A stretch of DNA of 64,000 nt from Posidonia oceanica. Its lineage: Eukaryota; Streptophyta; Magnoliopsida; Alismatales; Posidoniaceae. The notes below the pieces were generated by a model, which saw only the letters and a program-made list of their open reading frames with translations, searched no databases and was not told the origin of the DNA. Below are positions 35,416-47,100 of this stretch, piece after piece. Position numbers and translations under genes: made by a program. The stretch is taken from positions 3,537,001 to 3,601,000 of the forward strand of contig JAZBRS010000013.1 in assembly GCA_037176725.1 (NCBI GenBank), in the 5' to 3' direction. Numbering within the stretch: position 1 is the stretch's first letter; each line of letters starts with the position of its first letter.

Positions 35416-38400
35416 TGTAGACACCCCATTTTGAACCAAAACCCTAGAATTTAAACCCACAAGTTGAACCCACACCAAATCCTTTTTCAACCTCTCTTTC
35501 CCCTTTTCAAAAGTCCACAACCAAACCCTAGGAAGCCCACAACCAAACCCTAGAAAGCCCAAGCCCACTTGGCCCAATTAAGCCCACAACCTTACCCCAT
35601 TTAAGCCCACAAACCCCCACCTCCAACTACACTGCAAAACCCTAGCCCACAACCAAGCCCACCTTCAACCCTTTCAAACTAAGCCCACAACCCAAAGCCC
35701 TTAAACCAATTCACTACACCCACTTAGCCCACCTTCAGCCCAATCACTGTAGCCCAAACCCAATTTCTCTTCTTCAAAAACCCAACACCCAGGCCCATTT
35801 AAGCCCACAGCCCATTATCCCTCTCCTTCTTCAACCCACTGCAAAAGTCACAGCTTCCTTCACACCATTTCGACAGCACCACCTCCTGCAACCAACCCAC
35901 TGTAGATTCTCCACCTTCTCTACCATACTACAACCAACGGCATGCATCCACCTCAGCCCACTTCCTCCACCTCCATCTTGGCCGGCTATTCAGGTCTGAG
36001 ATCTGAATCAACGGCAGGCATTGCCTCCCTCCACTAATAAAAGAGTGTCTCTCCACCCTCCTTGCTCCGACTAGCTTCCCCATTGCATCCTGGTTGCTCC
36101 TCCTTGCTCCCCTGAAAGCTCACTTGGGTCCCAAGCCACCAGCACACCTCCAGCAGCCCCCCTCGCCGGCAATTCTCTCTTCTCCGGCGAGAGTACACCC
36201 ATTGTGGCCACAACATCAGCCAACCCATCTTCCACCCATCCAGAGTGTCACCAACAACCCCACAACCTCACCACAGTCCCAGCAACCTTCTCTGGGCTCC
36301 ACATTGCCCCCACAGTCCAAGCCCAGCCAGTGAACCCAACTGAAATCCTCTCCGACCATCCCCCGAATTCACCTCACCAGAGCTAAGCCTACACCCCTGT
36401 GACATCCACCAACGATCCACGAGCGCGTCCCAACGCCACAGAGCCTCCACCGCCGCATCTAGTAGCACCGCCGCCTGGAGCAATGCCGGACGCAAGCACT
36501 CAACGTCGGCAGCCTCCTCTAGACACATATTCAGGTAAGAAACATCTCTCTAAACATCGTGGCAGCCTATTCTTGCTTCCTAGCCCATTACATGCTGGCT
36601 TTCTATCTGTTTATTTCCTTTTTCCCCTCGCCGGCTTCTTCTTCTTCTCCGACGACGGCTCACCGACATAAACAACCATCCACCGCGACAGACAACCTCC
36701 AACCCTCCAAGCGATCTCCAGACCTCAAGCACCTCATCTGAGCTCTGCCCGAGCTCCTCCGTGGCCTCCAGCATCACCGTCGGCTGGAGCGACAACTGTC
36801 ACGACCCACCGACGTTGGGGGAGCACTCCACATGCCGCTGCACCAGGGTGAGACCTCCCTCACCTTCAAGATCTCCTCCTCTGGCTTCCTGGCCCTTCTC
36901 CTGGGCCCTAGCCCCTCTGGTTCGCCGCAGCCACCGGGCTCCGGTGCTCTGTCCTTCCGATGGTGGCTCTGCCGGCCATGTGAGGCCGTTTGGCCTCTGA
37001 ACATGGCTGGGGAGCCACCATCCGGTCTCCCCTCCTCTCCTCTTTCTCTCTGTGAGCTCACAGCACCGGACGAGCCTTTGGCAGTCTTCTTCTCCAGCTC
37101 CAGCAATCTTCGACGCGTCTCCAGCGAATCAACTGCACCCTCGCTGTGCCTATGACTGCCTCCCCTCCGCCGGCATTGCTCCGCCAGCCCTTCCTCAAAT
37201 CTTCCCCACTGTCGCCAAGGGCAGAGCGCACCTCCAGCCAGCCGCCCATCTCCATCGCCGGCGTGATGCTTCTTCTCTGGCGTGGTATGTTTTCTCCCCG
37301 CGTTCCACTGTTCATTTATTTAACTTAAGTTTTTTATTTCATCTGAAATGCATTAAAACTATATTGCATTACCTTTAAGTCTTGCATTTTAGTTTATTTG
37401 CATACAAGTCTAGCATGCATAGCATTTCATTTAAATGGCATTAAAACTATATTGCATTACCTTTAAGTCCTGCATTGTAGTTTTATTGCATGTAGGTCCA
37501 GAATTTGCATACACTACATTATATTGACATTTTTTTTTTTGGGCATAACACGTAACCTTTATTGATAACATTATATTTACATTGCTCTTAGGTCCAGTAT
37601 GTTAATGTTACTGCATGTAGGTCCAGCAGTTGCACGCATTCCAATTTTCCAGCATTGCAGTTAGGTCCAGCAGTTTAGCCTTATTGCATTTAAGTCCAGA
37701 ATTTAAACTATTGCATGCATTACACCTCTTACTGATATTGCATTTGAACCCTTGCATTTTGCCATATTACATCATTGGCCTTTATTGCATTTAGGACTTT
37801 ACTATATTGCATTACATGCATTTTCCTGACATTGCATTTCAGTCCTTGCATGTTTCCTATATTGCATCATGGTCCTTATTGCATTTAGAACTTTACTTTA
37901 TTGCATTGCGTGCATCTTTCATGACATTGCATTTGAGCCCCTATATTTCTCCCATATTGCATCATTGGTTTTATTGCATTTAGAACCTTATTGCATTTCA
38001 TGCATACATGGGTATATTGCATTTAGACCCTCTATTTGGCCTCTATTGCATCAATGGGTTTTATTTGATCCTTGATCTATCTGGCTTGTTCTCTGAATAA
38101 CTTTTGATTAGACCATTGGATCTTTATGATCTAATCATCTGGATCTTCCTTGTTGAATGATCTTTCAATCAAATCTGAGTTTACTCAGATCAGGCATCAG
38201 ATCATCAAGTTATGCCCATTTGAGTCACTACACGTCATTCTGAATTTCCCCTTCATTACATGTTTGTAGGTTTTGTCTTATAACTTGCATTGCAAACATT
38301 GTTTTCTCGATCTGTCTTCTCGAGCATGTAGATTAGGCTTTACCGCCTCTGCTTTGCTTCCTTTGCAAGTCGTATCCTTGCATTGCATAGTTTTCCTCCG

Positions 38401-38995
38401 ACGTTTTATTTCTCACCTGCATTGCATTTAGGGCAATGATGTTTACTGTTTGGACTTCTTTAGAATCGTGGAACGCCCAGTTTAGATACCAACAACGCCG
38501 CTGAGCACATAGGTCGCATGTTTTGTTTTCTCTCATGCATCATGGCATTAAGCATACATCTTAAGCATATTAAAGCATTCATGGCATGGCATAGCATTCA
38601 TTTCACACATGCAAGTGAGATTAGCCTAGAAAGACCGATTCTGGGCGTATCGGGGGTGCCTAACACCTTCCCCATGCGTAACAGAAGTCCTTACCCTTTC
38701 TCTTGGCCCGCAGTGACCATTATGCCCTTATCCTAGGCACGAGTCATTTATTTTTGCTTAGCATTGCACCCATTTGCATGTTTGCATGCTTTTCCTCGAT
38801 TTTCCTCGTCTTCCGATTTAATAGACTAGGTGGCGACTTCAAATTTACTTTATCTTTGTTTTTCCATGCTTTTCCGATGTTTTTGAGTCGAGTTTCCTTG
38901 CTCGGATCCACCTACTATCAGCAGCCTCTCATCAATCGATGCGCGCGAGCTCTGGCAGTGTGTATGGATGTGCCGATTCAAGCATGGTTGCTACA
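35416..38995 (+). repeat. Left LTR of element B, 3580 bp
   Basis: It starts TGTAGACACC and ends GTTGCTACA. It includes a splice-donor consensus CAG|GTAAGA (GT at 36535) after a C-rich block, an AT-rich block with TATTGCATT words (37330-38050), the conserved block (38646-38718) and a primer-site-like copy TGGCGACTTC (38831-38840). It is closely similar to the reverse complement of 49921-53554. Confidence 0.92.
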
Positions 38996-38996
38996 G

Positions 38997-39014
38997 TGGC
39001 GACTCCGTTGGAGA
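38997..39014 (+). other. Primer-binding site of element B
   Basis: TGGCGACTCCGTTGGAGA, one base after the LTR end. It is the same type as in A and C. Confidence 0.78.
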
Positions 39015-40011
39015 TAGCAAGACTCCGGCTTTCACTTGGCTTTCTCGTTTGCTTGGTTTTTGCATTTTGCTTGCCTTTATGCTTATGCTCACTTTAATTA
39101 TTGCTTAATTGCCATGCTTACTTGTTTTCTGAAGTGGTGAATGCTTACTTGCACACATATGCCATGCCACCACTTGCACATATTCTGCAGCATGCCTTTT
39201 AATGTGATGGATGTCTTCCCTTTTTCACCATCATGTACACAACACAATCACATGCCATGCTCATGCCTTATGAAGTGATGTGTGATACATCATCGCCATA
39301 TTTGAATGTTTTTTTCCTTTCTTGCATTAATTCTAAGGTTAAGTAGAGATGTGATTGCCTCCTTCCCTGGTTTAATCTAAAAAATGCAAGTAAAAATAAT
39401 GCTTAGGCTTACTAGAGCTTTACACTTACCTCTTTTCCTCCTTTGGTTAATAAAACGTGCAAGTAAAAGACTTTAATCATACTCGCATGATTGATCATAT
39501 AGGGCATGCATTCTTCTCATCCCTAAGTCCACCTACTAGTCTGAGAAGGATAGGTCCGGTCTCTTGTTCCATTTGCTTTGGCGTGGGACGTGTTGGTTGA
39601 TCTATCCCCCCTGTCTGGGGTCGTGTCAGTGTTAGTAAAGGGTACAGCCCATGCTTTGGCAGGGTCGAGGCTCCCAACGCACCACCCGTCACCACCTGAG
39701 CTTTGGCCAGGATTTAGACAGGGACCTACTTTTTCTGACCTGAGTCTAAACCCATACCCAACGAGCGAGTCCGAGTAAGCGGCCTACTCAGGACATGCAT
39801 GGTGAGAGAGCGCATACTAGGACATTCATTTGCATGTGTGCCATTCATGCCACAATTAATGCCTTTGCAAATCATCTAACCGTTTTGTTCGCTCTATTCA
39901 GGTCTTGAGTTGCACCCATTTGTGCGTCCTCGGGTTGCGTTGGCTCCACATCCTTGCTTACAGTTTCTGACTGTCCTTTTCCTTCCACCCGTTTGGATTC
40001 TCCCTATTGCC
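39015..40011 (+). other. Leader of element B
   Basis: Non-coding. The stretch 39490-39790 is similar to the leader of A (25500-25800). A splice-acceptor-like CTCTATTCAG ends at 39901, about 110 bases before the gag ATG at 40012. Confidence 0.6.
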
Positions 40012-40473
40012 ATGGGGGATCCATCCTTCGGCCCATCGGCTTCTGCAGACGCCGGGACTGTTAGCCAATCTCCTCCTTCTTTCCTGCCCGACATCCGCCC
40101 CTTCCTCCAGGCAACTCTTCCTAGATTGCTACCTAGCCCAGCTGCCTTTGTCTTCCCTCCACCTATGGCACCTCGTGTTGGGGCACAGGGTCAGCCCTCA
40201 CTTTCGCTCGACACTGGTGGACTGAGCTATCAAGTGTCTCCCTTGTCTGTGGGTCAGTTTCCTTGTCCTTCCACCGCGGCTTTTGCACCCGCATCTTTGG
40301 TCCTTCTTTTTAGGCAATCTGCTCCCCTACCTCAGGGATCGTCTACGATGTCTCATGTCGAGATATCACCTCCCCCACTTGTAGCATCATTACACCCTTC
40401 GCCAGCTGTGCCCCCTTCGATCCTTATTATAAATCACTTTTGTATCCGACTCTTGGTCCTTGTGCCGAGGTGA
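40012..40473 (+). pseudogene. Gag N-terminal part of element B
   Basis: The frame from ATG 40012 (MGDPSFGPSASADAGT) encodes a Pro/Ser-rich, low-complexity N-terminus like that of the element A Gag. It ends at TGA 40471. The downstream gag part is in another frame, and the switch falls around 40440-40480, so at least one frameshift separates the two. The next frame also contains a TGA just upstream of a PIEFPLPNP segment that parallels PIEGTPAAQ in A. Confidence 0.65.
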
Positions 40474-40479
40474 GTACCT

Positions 40480-42050
40480 TTTTCCCTTGAGGCTCTCCTA
40501 TTGAGTTCCCCCTTCCTAATCCAGTAGAACCCTCGTTAGGGCCCCCCATGTCCTCTAGGTCTACCGCACTAGCCACCTTATCCCCCCAAGTCGAATCCTT
40601 CTCCCAGTTGGCTCAAGAAATGCAGGCCCTAGCTAAAGCCTTGCAGAGTCAGCTTTCTACTCTGGCATCCCCATCTCCTGCACTTCGTATTCCTACTCCG
40701 GTCGTGCCACCCAGCCGCACTGCGCCTCCTGTGCTTCTTACTCCACGAAAGTCACAGCAAGAGGTGAAGTGCGCCCGGCGCCAGCCCTCCAACTTCACTC
40801 CCTTAGGCCAATCACTCAGCTCTTTCTTCCCTAGGGTTGCCCATCTTTTGACACTCCCTGAGGTTCGCCCACCACCAGACCCTCTTCCACAGTGGTTTAA
40901 ACCACACCTGTTCTGCAAGTTCCACCGATGCACCGGGCATTCAACCAACATGTGCTTCGCCTTGCGAAACGCGGTTCAAGATCTCTTTGACGTCGGAACG
41001 ATTAAGATCCCCATCGCTGCACACTCTCCCCTTCCTACCTCTGCTATGTCGCTTGCCCCGGGGCAACAAAGGCCTCAACATCAGCCTCATGAGTACACTC
41101 CTCTGGCGGAATCCCTTAGCGCAATCTATCCTCTGGTCCAACCCCTGCTGAGGGAGCCAACTCTGCATCCTTCTCCTAATCCAGTCCCTAAGTGGTATGA
41201 CCTCACCGCTTATTGTAGATTTCATCGCACTATTGGCCATGAAACAGACCGATGCATCGCATTGCGAGACACTGTCCAAGGTTTGATTGATAGGAATGTT
41301 GTTACTATCAACACAACTGGACAACTGGCACGGACACACGTTGCGCTTCGGGCCAAACTGGCACCTTCTGTCTCTCCTCTCGTGCCCTCTCTTGACACCC
41401 TCCCTGACGAGCCTGTGCACCACGTCGCACCGGCTCAACAAGGATTGCAGCCTAAGGAAGGACGAGGTCGCTGCATCAAGAGCGGCTACGCTCCGCTAGC
41501 TAAGCCGTTGAGTGTCATCTTTCCTATGGTTGCACCATTCTTGAGGCTACTGGAAACTCACCCGCCACCGGACCCACTGCCACAGTGGTATGATGTGAGC
41601 TTGTACTACGGTTATCATCGAGCCGTGGGGCACTCGACTGACAATTGCTACACTCTCTGGGACATCATCCAGGTCTGGATTGATGGTGGGCTCAACAACA
41701 TCTGGGGGCAGGAGTCAGATTTAGCACCCCTGACACCACCAACACAACCTGACCCATTCGTCTACCCCTCTTCTGGGTGCGCAACCTCTCGGGATGCGGG
41801 GACCTCAAGGACCAATCCCTCCCCTCTTGTCCTTGCTGACTCCTTTTCCCCCTCGATGGATCCTCTTCATCCCATCAGTTTGACTTCAGCTCCGGTGCCT
41901 TTGGCTGTCCCACTCCCCAGTCTCCCGTCTCCTTGGTTCAGTCAGAACAGCTTTGCAAGGACAAGAGAGCACGTGACCAGAGCTGCCAGGGCAGCGCCAG
42001 CGGCACAAGAGTGGATCCGACACCTCCATCTTGAGGTGGTTGACAGGTAA
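40480..42050 (+). CDS. Gag C-terminal part of element B with three CHHC zinc-knuckle repeats
   Basis: A 500-codon ORF from ATG 40548. Three tandem copies of a module run (F/Y)xPL...SL / P-x-P-x-W / knuckle / (I/V)Q-x-(L/W)(I/F)D. Knuckles lie at residues 123-136 (CKFHRCTGHSTNMC), 223-236 (CRFHRTIGHETDRC) and 354-367 (YGYHRAVGHSTDNC, where the first Cys is Tyr). The spacing form is C-x2-H-x4-H-x4-C. Element A has a single copy. The ORF is long and open, unlike anything in A, which suggests that B gag was under selection more recently or that B is younger. The Gag core domain before the knuckles is not evident, so this may be an RNA-binding protein only. Confidence 0.8.
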
Positions 42051-43599
42051 GTACCTCTTCCCTCCCTTTTTTCACTTCTTCCTTTCCTACATTGTCGTTT
42101 GTTTTGTTTTCGCGTTTTCCCGCCTTATCACAAAACCCCTAAAAAATATAAAATCCTGCAAAAAACCAAAAACACGCATTTTCATTTTCTGTAGGCGCAT
42201 CTCATTTTCTTGCATCTTAGAAAATACCCAAAAAACAAAAAAATCAATATATGCAAAAAACCAAAAACATGCATTTTCATTTTCTGCAAGCGCATCTCAT
42301 TTTCTTACATCTTAGAAAATACCCAGAAAATAAAAAATCAATATATGCAAAAAACCAAAAACATGCATTCTCATCCCCTGCATGCGCATTTCACTTCTTG
42401 CATCCTGGAAAATGCCAAAACTACCAAAAAAATCAAAATATGCAAAAACTACAAAAACATGTTTTCTCTTTCTGCTGGTTTTCGATTTTTATGCCTTCCT
42501 AAATCCAAAAACCATAAAAATACAAAACCAATGAATACTCCAAAAATATGTTTGTTCCTTCCCTTAAAACGCAAAAACCCACAAAAATTTGCATAATCCC
42601 AAAAACCCGGCTTCAGACAGACAAGCAACACTGGGAGGATGTTAAGCATCGACTGTTTAAGGCAGAACTCATCCAAGTCGTGCCATCTCGTTACATGTGG
42701 CCACAGTGTGAGACCTAGAGCAAATTAGAGAATCTCGCTGAGCGCAAAACTCCAAAAGCAAGGTCAATCCAATCAAAAGAGTCCACCAGACATGGAGAGG
42801 ACCAAAGCAGAGCGGAGCATAGCCAAAGGCTGCCTCTATATACAATAGAGGTTGAAGGTATGCGCTGAACAGCATAACTCTTAACTCCTCATCAGGAACC
42901 ACTACCCCAAGAGAGCGAAGAAATACATATCCAAAAGAATTAAGATCATGTGAGCAAAAGAGAAAAATGGCATGATATGCATATTAGGCATGAAAAGAAA
43001 AATGAAGAAAGAAGGCGCCCACGAGAGGAGTGACTCGGACAAGCATCGAAGCCACCTCAATCTCTAACTACAAGCAACAATTGCCAACTGTACGAGAAGC
43101 ACCAACGTTTCTGCTACCTACATGTAGCCAAAGGATATGCACTACAAAGCTCAGGCCTCATCCCGAACCAAGAGTAAGAATGAGAGCCACCAACCACAAC
43201 TCGACATGGCATTCTCGAGGATCGAGTCTCCTGAATCAAGACATGAAGAAGCATCCTCTCACCAAACAGCCGCTTTGAATCCGAAGCCACAAAAACATAA
43301 TAAATACAATAATCAATCTTTCCCTTTCTCCCTGTTTTCAAAAACCAGAGTCAAGGATGAGCACCTTTTCAAAGCCCTCGCTCAAAGGCTCCGCGCTTTT
43401 CTAGTTTTTGCCACCCACCACGTTGGGTGGTCTGTGATGACCGGCACGTTCATCGTCTACCACTCTGTGGTGTGACATCGCGTGCCTGAACTGAGACCAT
43501 TGCACACCCACCACGATTGGTCCTCGCTTTCATCCTTGCATTCCTCACACTTTCCTTACATTTTTCTTGTTTTCCTCTCATTTTCCTTACATTCATCCT
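42051..43599 (+). other. Non-coding region of element B after gag
   Basis: Holds the 94-bp tandem repeat (42130-42590) and then about 1 kb without recognisable coding content. A hairpin CCACCC...GGGTGG occurs near 43410-43432. Pol is absent here, although it would follow gag in an autonomous element. Confidence 0.6.
42130..42590 (+). repeat. 94-bp tandem repeat in element B, about four to five copies
   Basis: GCATTTTCAT-like starts at 42177, 42271 and 42365 give an exact 94-bp spacing, with further decayed copies to about 42590. A-rich, with CAAAAACATGCATT and CGCATCTCATTTTC phrases. Confidence 0.88.
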
Positions 43600-44149
43600 T
43601 GCATTCACTCCACCCTGTTCAGACGGCAGCCCTAACTATCCGGTTGACGTCCGTCAAAATGTATGCATCGGGCTGGTACCCCTAACTACTCGGTTGGCAA
43701 GCACGTTTAGTTTTGTCTCCATTCTCTGCATTTCGATGCCAAGGGCACTTCGACTGTCCCCTGGTATCTTCTATCTGATACTAGGGGCATCTTTTCTGCT
43801 ATCTCGTGTTATCACATTCCCATCTGCGTCTGGGCTGACACCCCTAACTATCACGGGAGCGTCCACGGACCTCTGTCGCACCTTCGGGTGTGGTATTCCC
43901 ATTGCATCTCGCATTCGTGGTTATAGGTCGCCTGACCTGCCACCACCCCTCTTGGTTGACAGACTCGCTGGCCTGTCATCGCCATCGATGCCAGGGGCAT
44001 CTTTGCTGCCCCTTGGTATCGTCTCATCCTCCATCGGACTGACACCCCTAACTATCACGGGACCATCCACGGACCTCAGCCAATACCTCCTGATATTGGT
44101 ATTCCAGTTATCCTATCACGGTCAATAACTCCGGAACTTATCAAATTTC
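43600..44149 (+). other. 3' UTR hairpin module of element B
   Basis: Shares CCCTAACTACTCGGTTGGCA and GCATTTCGATGCCAAGGGC with element A (55786-55870). It contains the stem-loop CCCCTGGTATC / GATACTAGGGG with an 8-base loop (43758-43787). No coding sequence is seen. Confidence 0.65.
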
Positions 44150-47100
44150 AGCCTTCCCCCCCGCGCAACTCTGCTGGAGTCCCGCCTGCTTGTCTCCTTG
44201 TGCCGAAAGGACAAGGACAAGCCTTCCCCCCGCGTGACTCTACAGGAGTCCCGCCTGCTTGTCTCCTTGTGCCGAAAGGACAAGGACAAGCCTTCCCTCC
44301 ACACAACTCTGTAGGAGTCCCGCCTGCATGTCTCCTTGTGCCGAAAGGACAAGGACAAGCCTTCCCCCTGTGCGACTCTGCAGGAGTCCCGCCTGCTTGT
44401 CTCCTTGTGCCGAAAGGAAAAGGACAAGCCTTCCCCTTTGCATGCCTCCGTGCTGGACAAACGGAGTCCCGCTCGCTTGTTTCCCTGTGCCGAAAGGACA
44501 AGGACGAGCCCCCTTTTGCGTGCCTCCATGCCGGACGGACAAAGTCCCGCCTGCTTGTTTCCTTGTGCCGAAAGGACAAGGACGAGCCCCCCTCACGCGC
44601 CTCTGTGCCGGAAGGACGGAGTCCCGCCCACTTGTTTCCTTGTGCCGAAAGTACAAGGACAAGCCCCCTTCGCGTGCCTCCGTGCTAGACGGACGGAGTC
44701 CCGCCCGCTTGTTTCCTTGTGCCGAAAGAACAAGGACAAGCCCCCCTTTTACGCGCCTCCGTGCCAGACGGACGGAGTCCCGTCTTCTTGTCTCCTTGTG
44801 CCGAAAGGACAAGAACAAGCCCCCCTTCGCACGCCCTCGTGCCGGATGGACGGAGTCCTGCCTACTTGTTTTCCTGTGTTGAAAGGACAAGAACAAGCCC
44901 CACTTCACGCGCCTCGGTGACGAACGGACGGAGTTCCGCCTGCTTGTTTCCCAGTGCCGAAATAACAAGGACGAGCCCCCTTTTGCGCGCCTCCGTGCCA
45001 GACAGACGGAGTCCCGCCTGCTTGTTTCCCTGTGCCGAAAGGACAAGAACATGCCCCCCTTCATGCACCTCCGTGCGGGATGGACGGAGTCCCACCCGCT
45101 TGTTTCCCTATGCCGAAAGGACAAGGACGGGCCCCCTTTTGCGCGCCTCCGTGTCAGACGGACGGAGTCCCACCCGCTTGTTTCCCTGTGCCGAAAGGAC
45201 AAGGACGAGCCCCCTTTTACGTGCCTCCGTGCCGGATGGACGGAGTCCCGCCCACTTGTTTCCCTGTGCCAAAAGGATAAGGACGAGTACCCTTTTGTGC
45301 GTCTCCGTGCCGGACGGACGAAGTCCCGCCCACTTGTTTTCTTGTGCCTAAAGGACAAGGACGAGCCCCCCTTTGCGCGCCTCCGTGCCAAATGGATGGA
45401 GTCCCACCTACTTGTCTCCTTATGCCGAAAGGACAAGGACAAGCCCCCCTTTGCGTGCCTCCGTACCGGATGGACAGAGTCCCACCTGCTTACCTCCTTA
45501 TGCCCAAAGGACAAGGACTAGCCCCCCTATGCGCACCTCCGTACCGGATGGACAAAGTCCTGACTGCTTGCCTCCTTGTGCCGAAAGGACAAGAACAAGC
45601 CCCCCTTCACGTGCCTCCGTGGTGGACAGATGGAGTCCCGCCTGCTTGTTTCCCTGTGCCAAAAGGACAAGGAAGAGCCCCCTTTTGCGCGCCTCCATGT
45701 CGGACGGATGGAGTCCCACCCGCTTGTTTCCCTGTGCCAAAAGGACAAGAACAACCCCCTTCGCACGCCTCCGTGTCGGACAGACAGAGTCCCGCCCGCT
45801 TGTTTCCCTATGCCGAAAGGACAAGGACAAGCCCCCTTCGCGTGCCTCTGTGCCGGACGGACGGAGTCCTGCCTGCTTGTTTCCCTGTGCCGAAAAAACA
45901 AGGACAAGCCCCCCTTTTACGCGCCTCCGTGCCAGACGGACGGAGTCCCGCCTTCTTGTCTCCTTGTGCCGAAAGGACAAGAACAAGCCCCCCTTCGCGC
46001 GCCCTCGTGCCAGATGGACGGAGTCCCGCCTACTTGTTTTCCTGTGTCGAAAGGACAAGAACAAGCCCCACTTCACGCGCCTCGGTGACGAACGGACGGA
46101 GTTCCGCCTGCTTGTTTCCTAGTGCCGAAATAACAAGGACGAGCCCCCTTTTGCGCGCCTCCGTGCCAGACAGACGGAGTCCCGCCTGCTTGTTTCCCTT
46201 TGCCGAAAGGATAAGAACAAGCCCCCCTTCATGCACCTCCGTGCGGGATGGACGGAGTCCCACCTGCTTGTTTCCCTATGCCAAAAGGACAAGGACGAGC
46301 CCCCTTTTGCGCGCCTCCGTGCCGGACGGACGGAGTCCCACCCGCTTGTTTCCCTGTGCCGAAAGGACAAGGACGAGCCCCCTTTTGCGCGCCTCCGTGC
46401 CGGATGGACGGAGTCCCGCCCACTTGTTTCCCTGTGCCGAAAGGACAAGGACGAGTACCCTTTTGTGCGTCTCCGTGCCGGACGGACGAAGTCCCGCCCA
46501 CTTGTTTTCTTGTGCCTAAAGGACAAGGATGAGCCCCCCTTTGCGCGCCTCCATGCCGGACGGATGGAGTCCCACCTACTTGTCTCCTTATGCCGAAAGG
46601 ACAAGGACAAGTCCCCCTTTGCGTGCCTCCGTACCGGATGGACAGAGTCCCACCTGCTTACCTACTTGTGCCGAAAGGACAAGGACAAGCCCCCCTACGC
46701 GCACCTCCGTACCGGATGGACAGAGTCCTGCCTGCTTGCCTCCTTGTGCCGAAAGGACAAGAACAAGCCCCTCTTCACGCGCCTTCGTGGCGGACGGACG
46801 GAGTCCCGCCTGCTTGTTTCCCTGTGCCAAAAGGACAAGGAAGAGCCCCCTTTTGCGCGCCTCCATGTCGGACGGACGGAGTCCCACCTGCTTGTTTCCC
46901 TGTGCCAAAAGGACAAGAATAACCCCCCTTCGCGCGCCTCCGTGTCGGACGGACAGAGTCCCGCCTGCTTGTTTCCCTATGCCGAAAGGACAAGGACAAG
47001 CCCCCTTCGCGTGCCTCTGTGCCGGACGGACGGAGTCCTGCCCGCTTGTTTCCCTGTGCCGAAAAAACAAGGACAAGCCCCCCTTTTATGTGCCAGACGG

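Noticed and set aside
36399..37378. Overlapping Pro/Ser/Arg-rich ORFs on both strands in the left LTR of B (mirrored at 51528-52316)
   Set aside because: They lie in the C-rich LTR block, occur in both LTR copies in opposite orientation, and match no domain.
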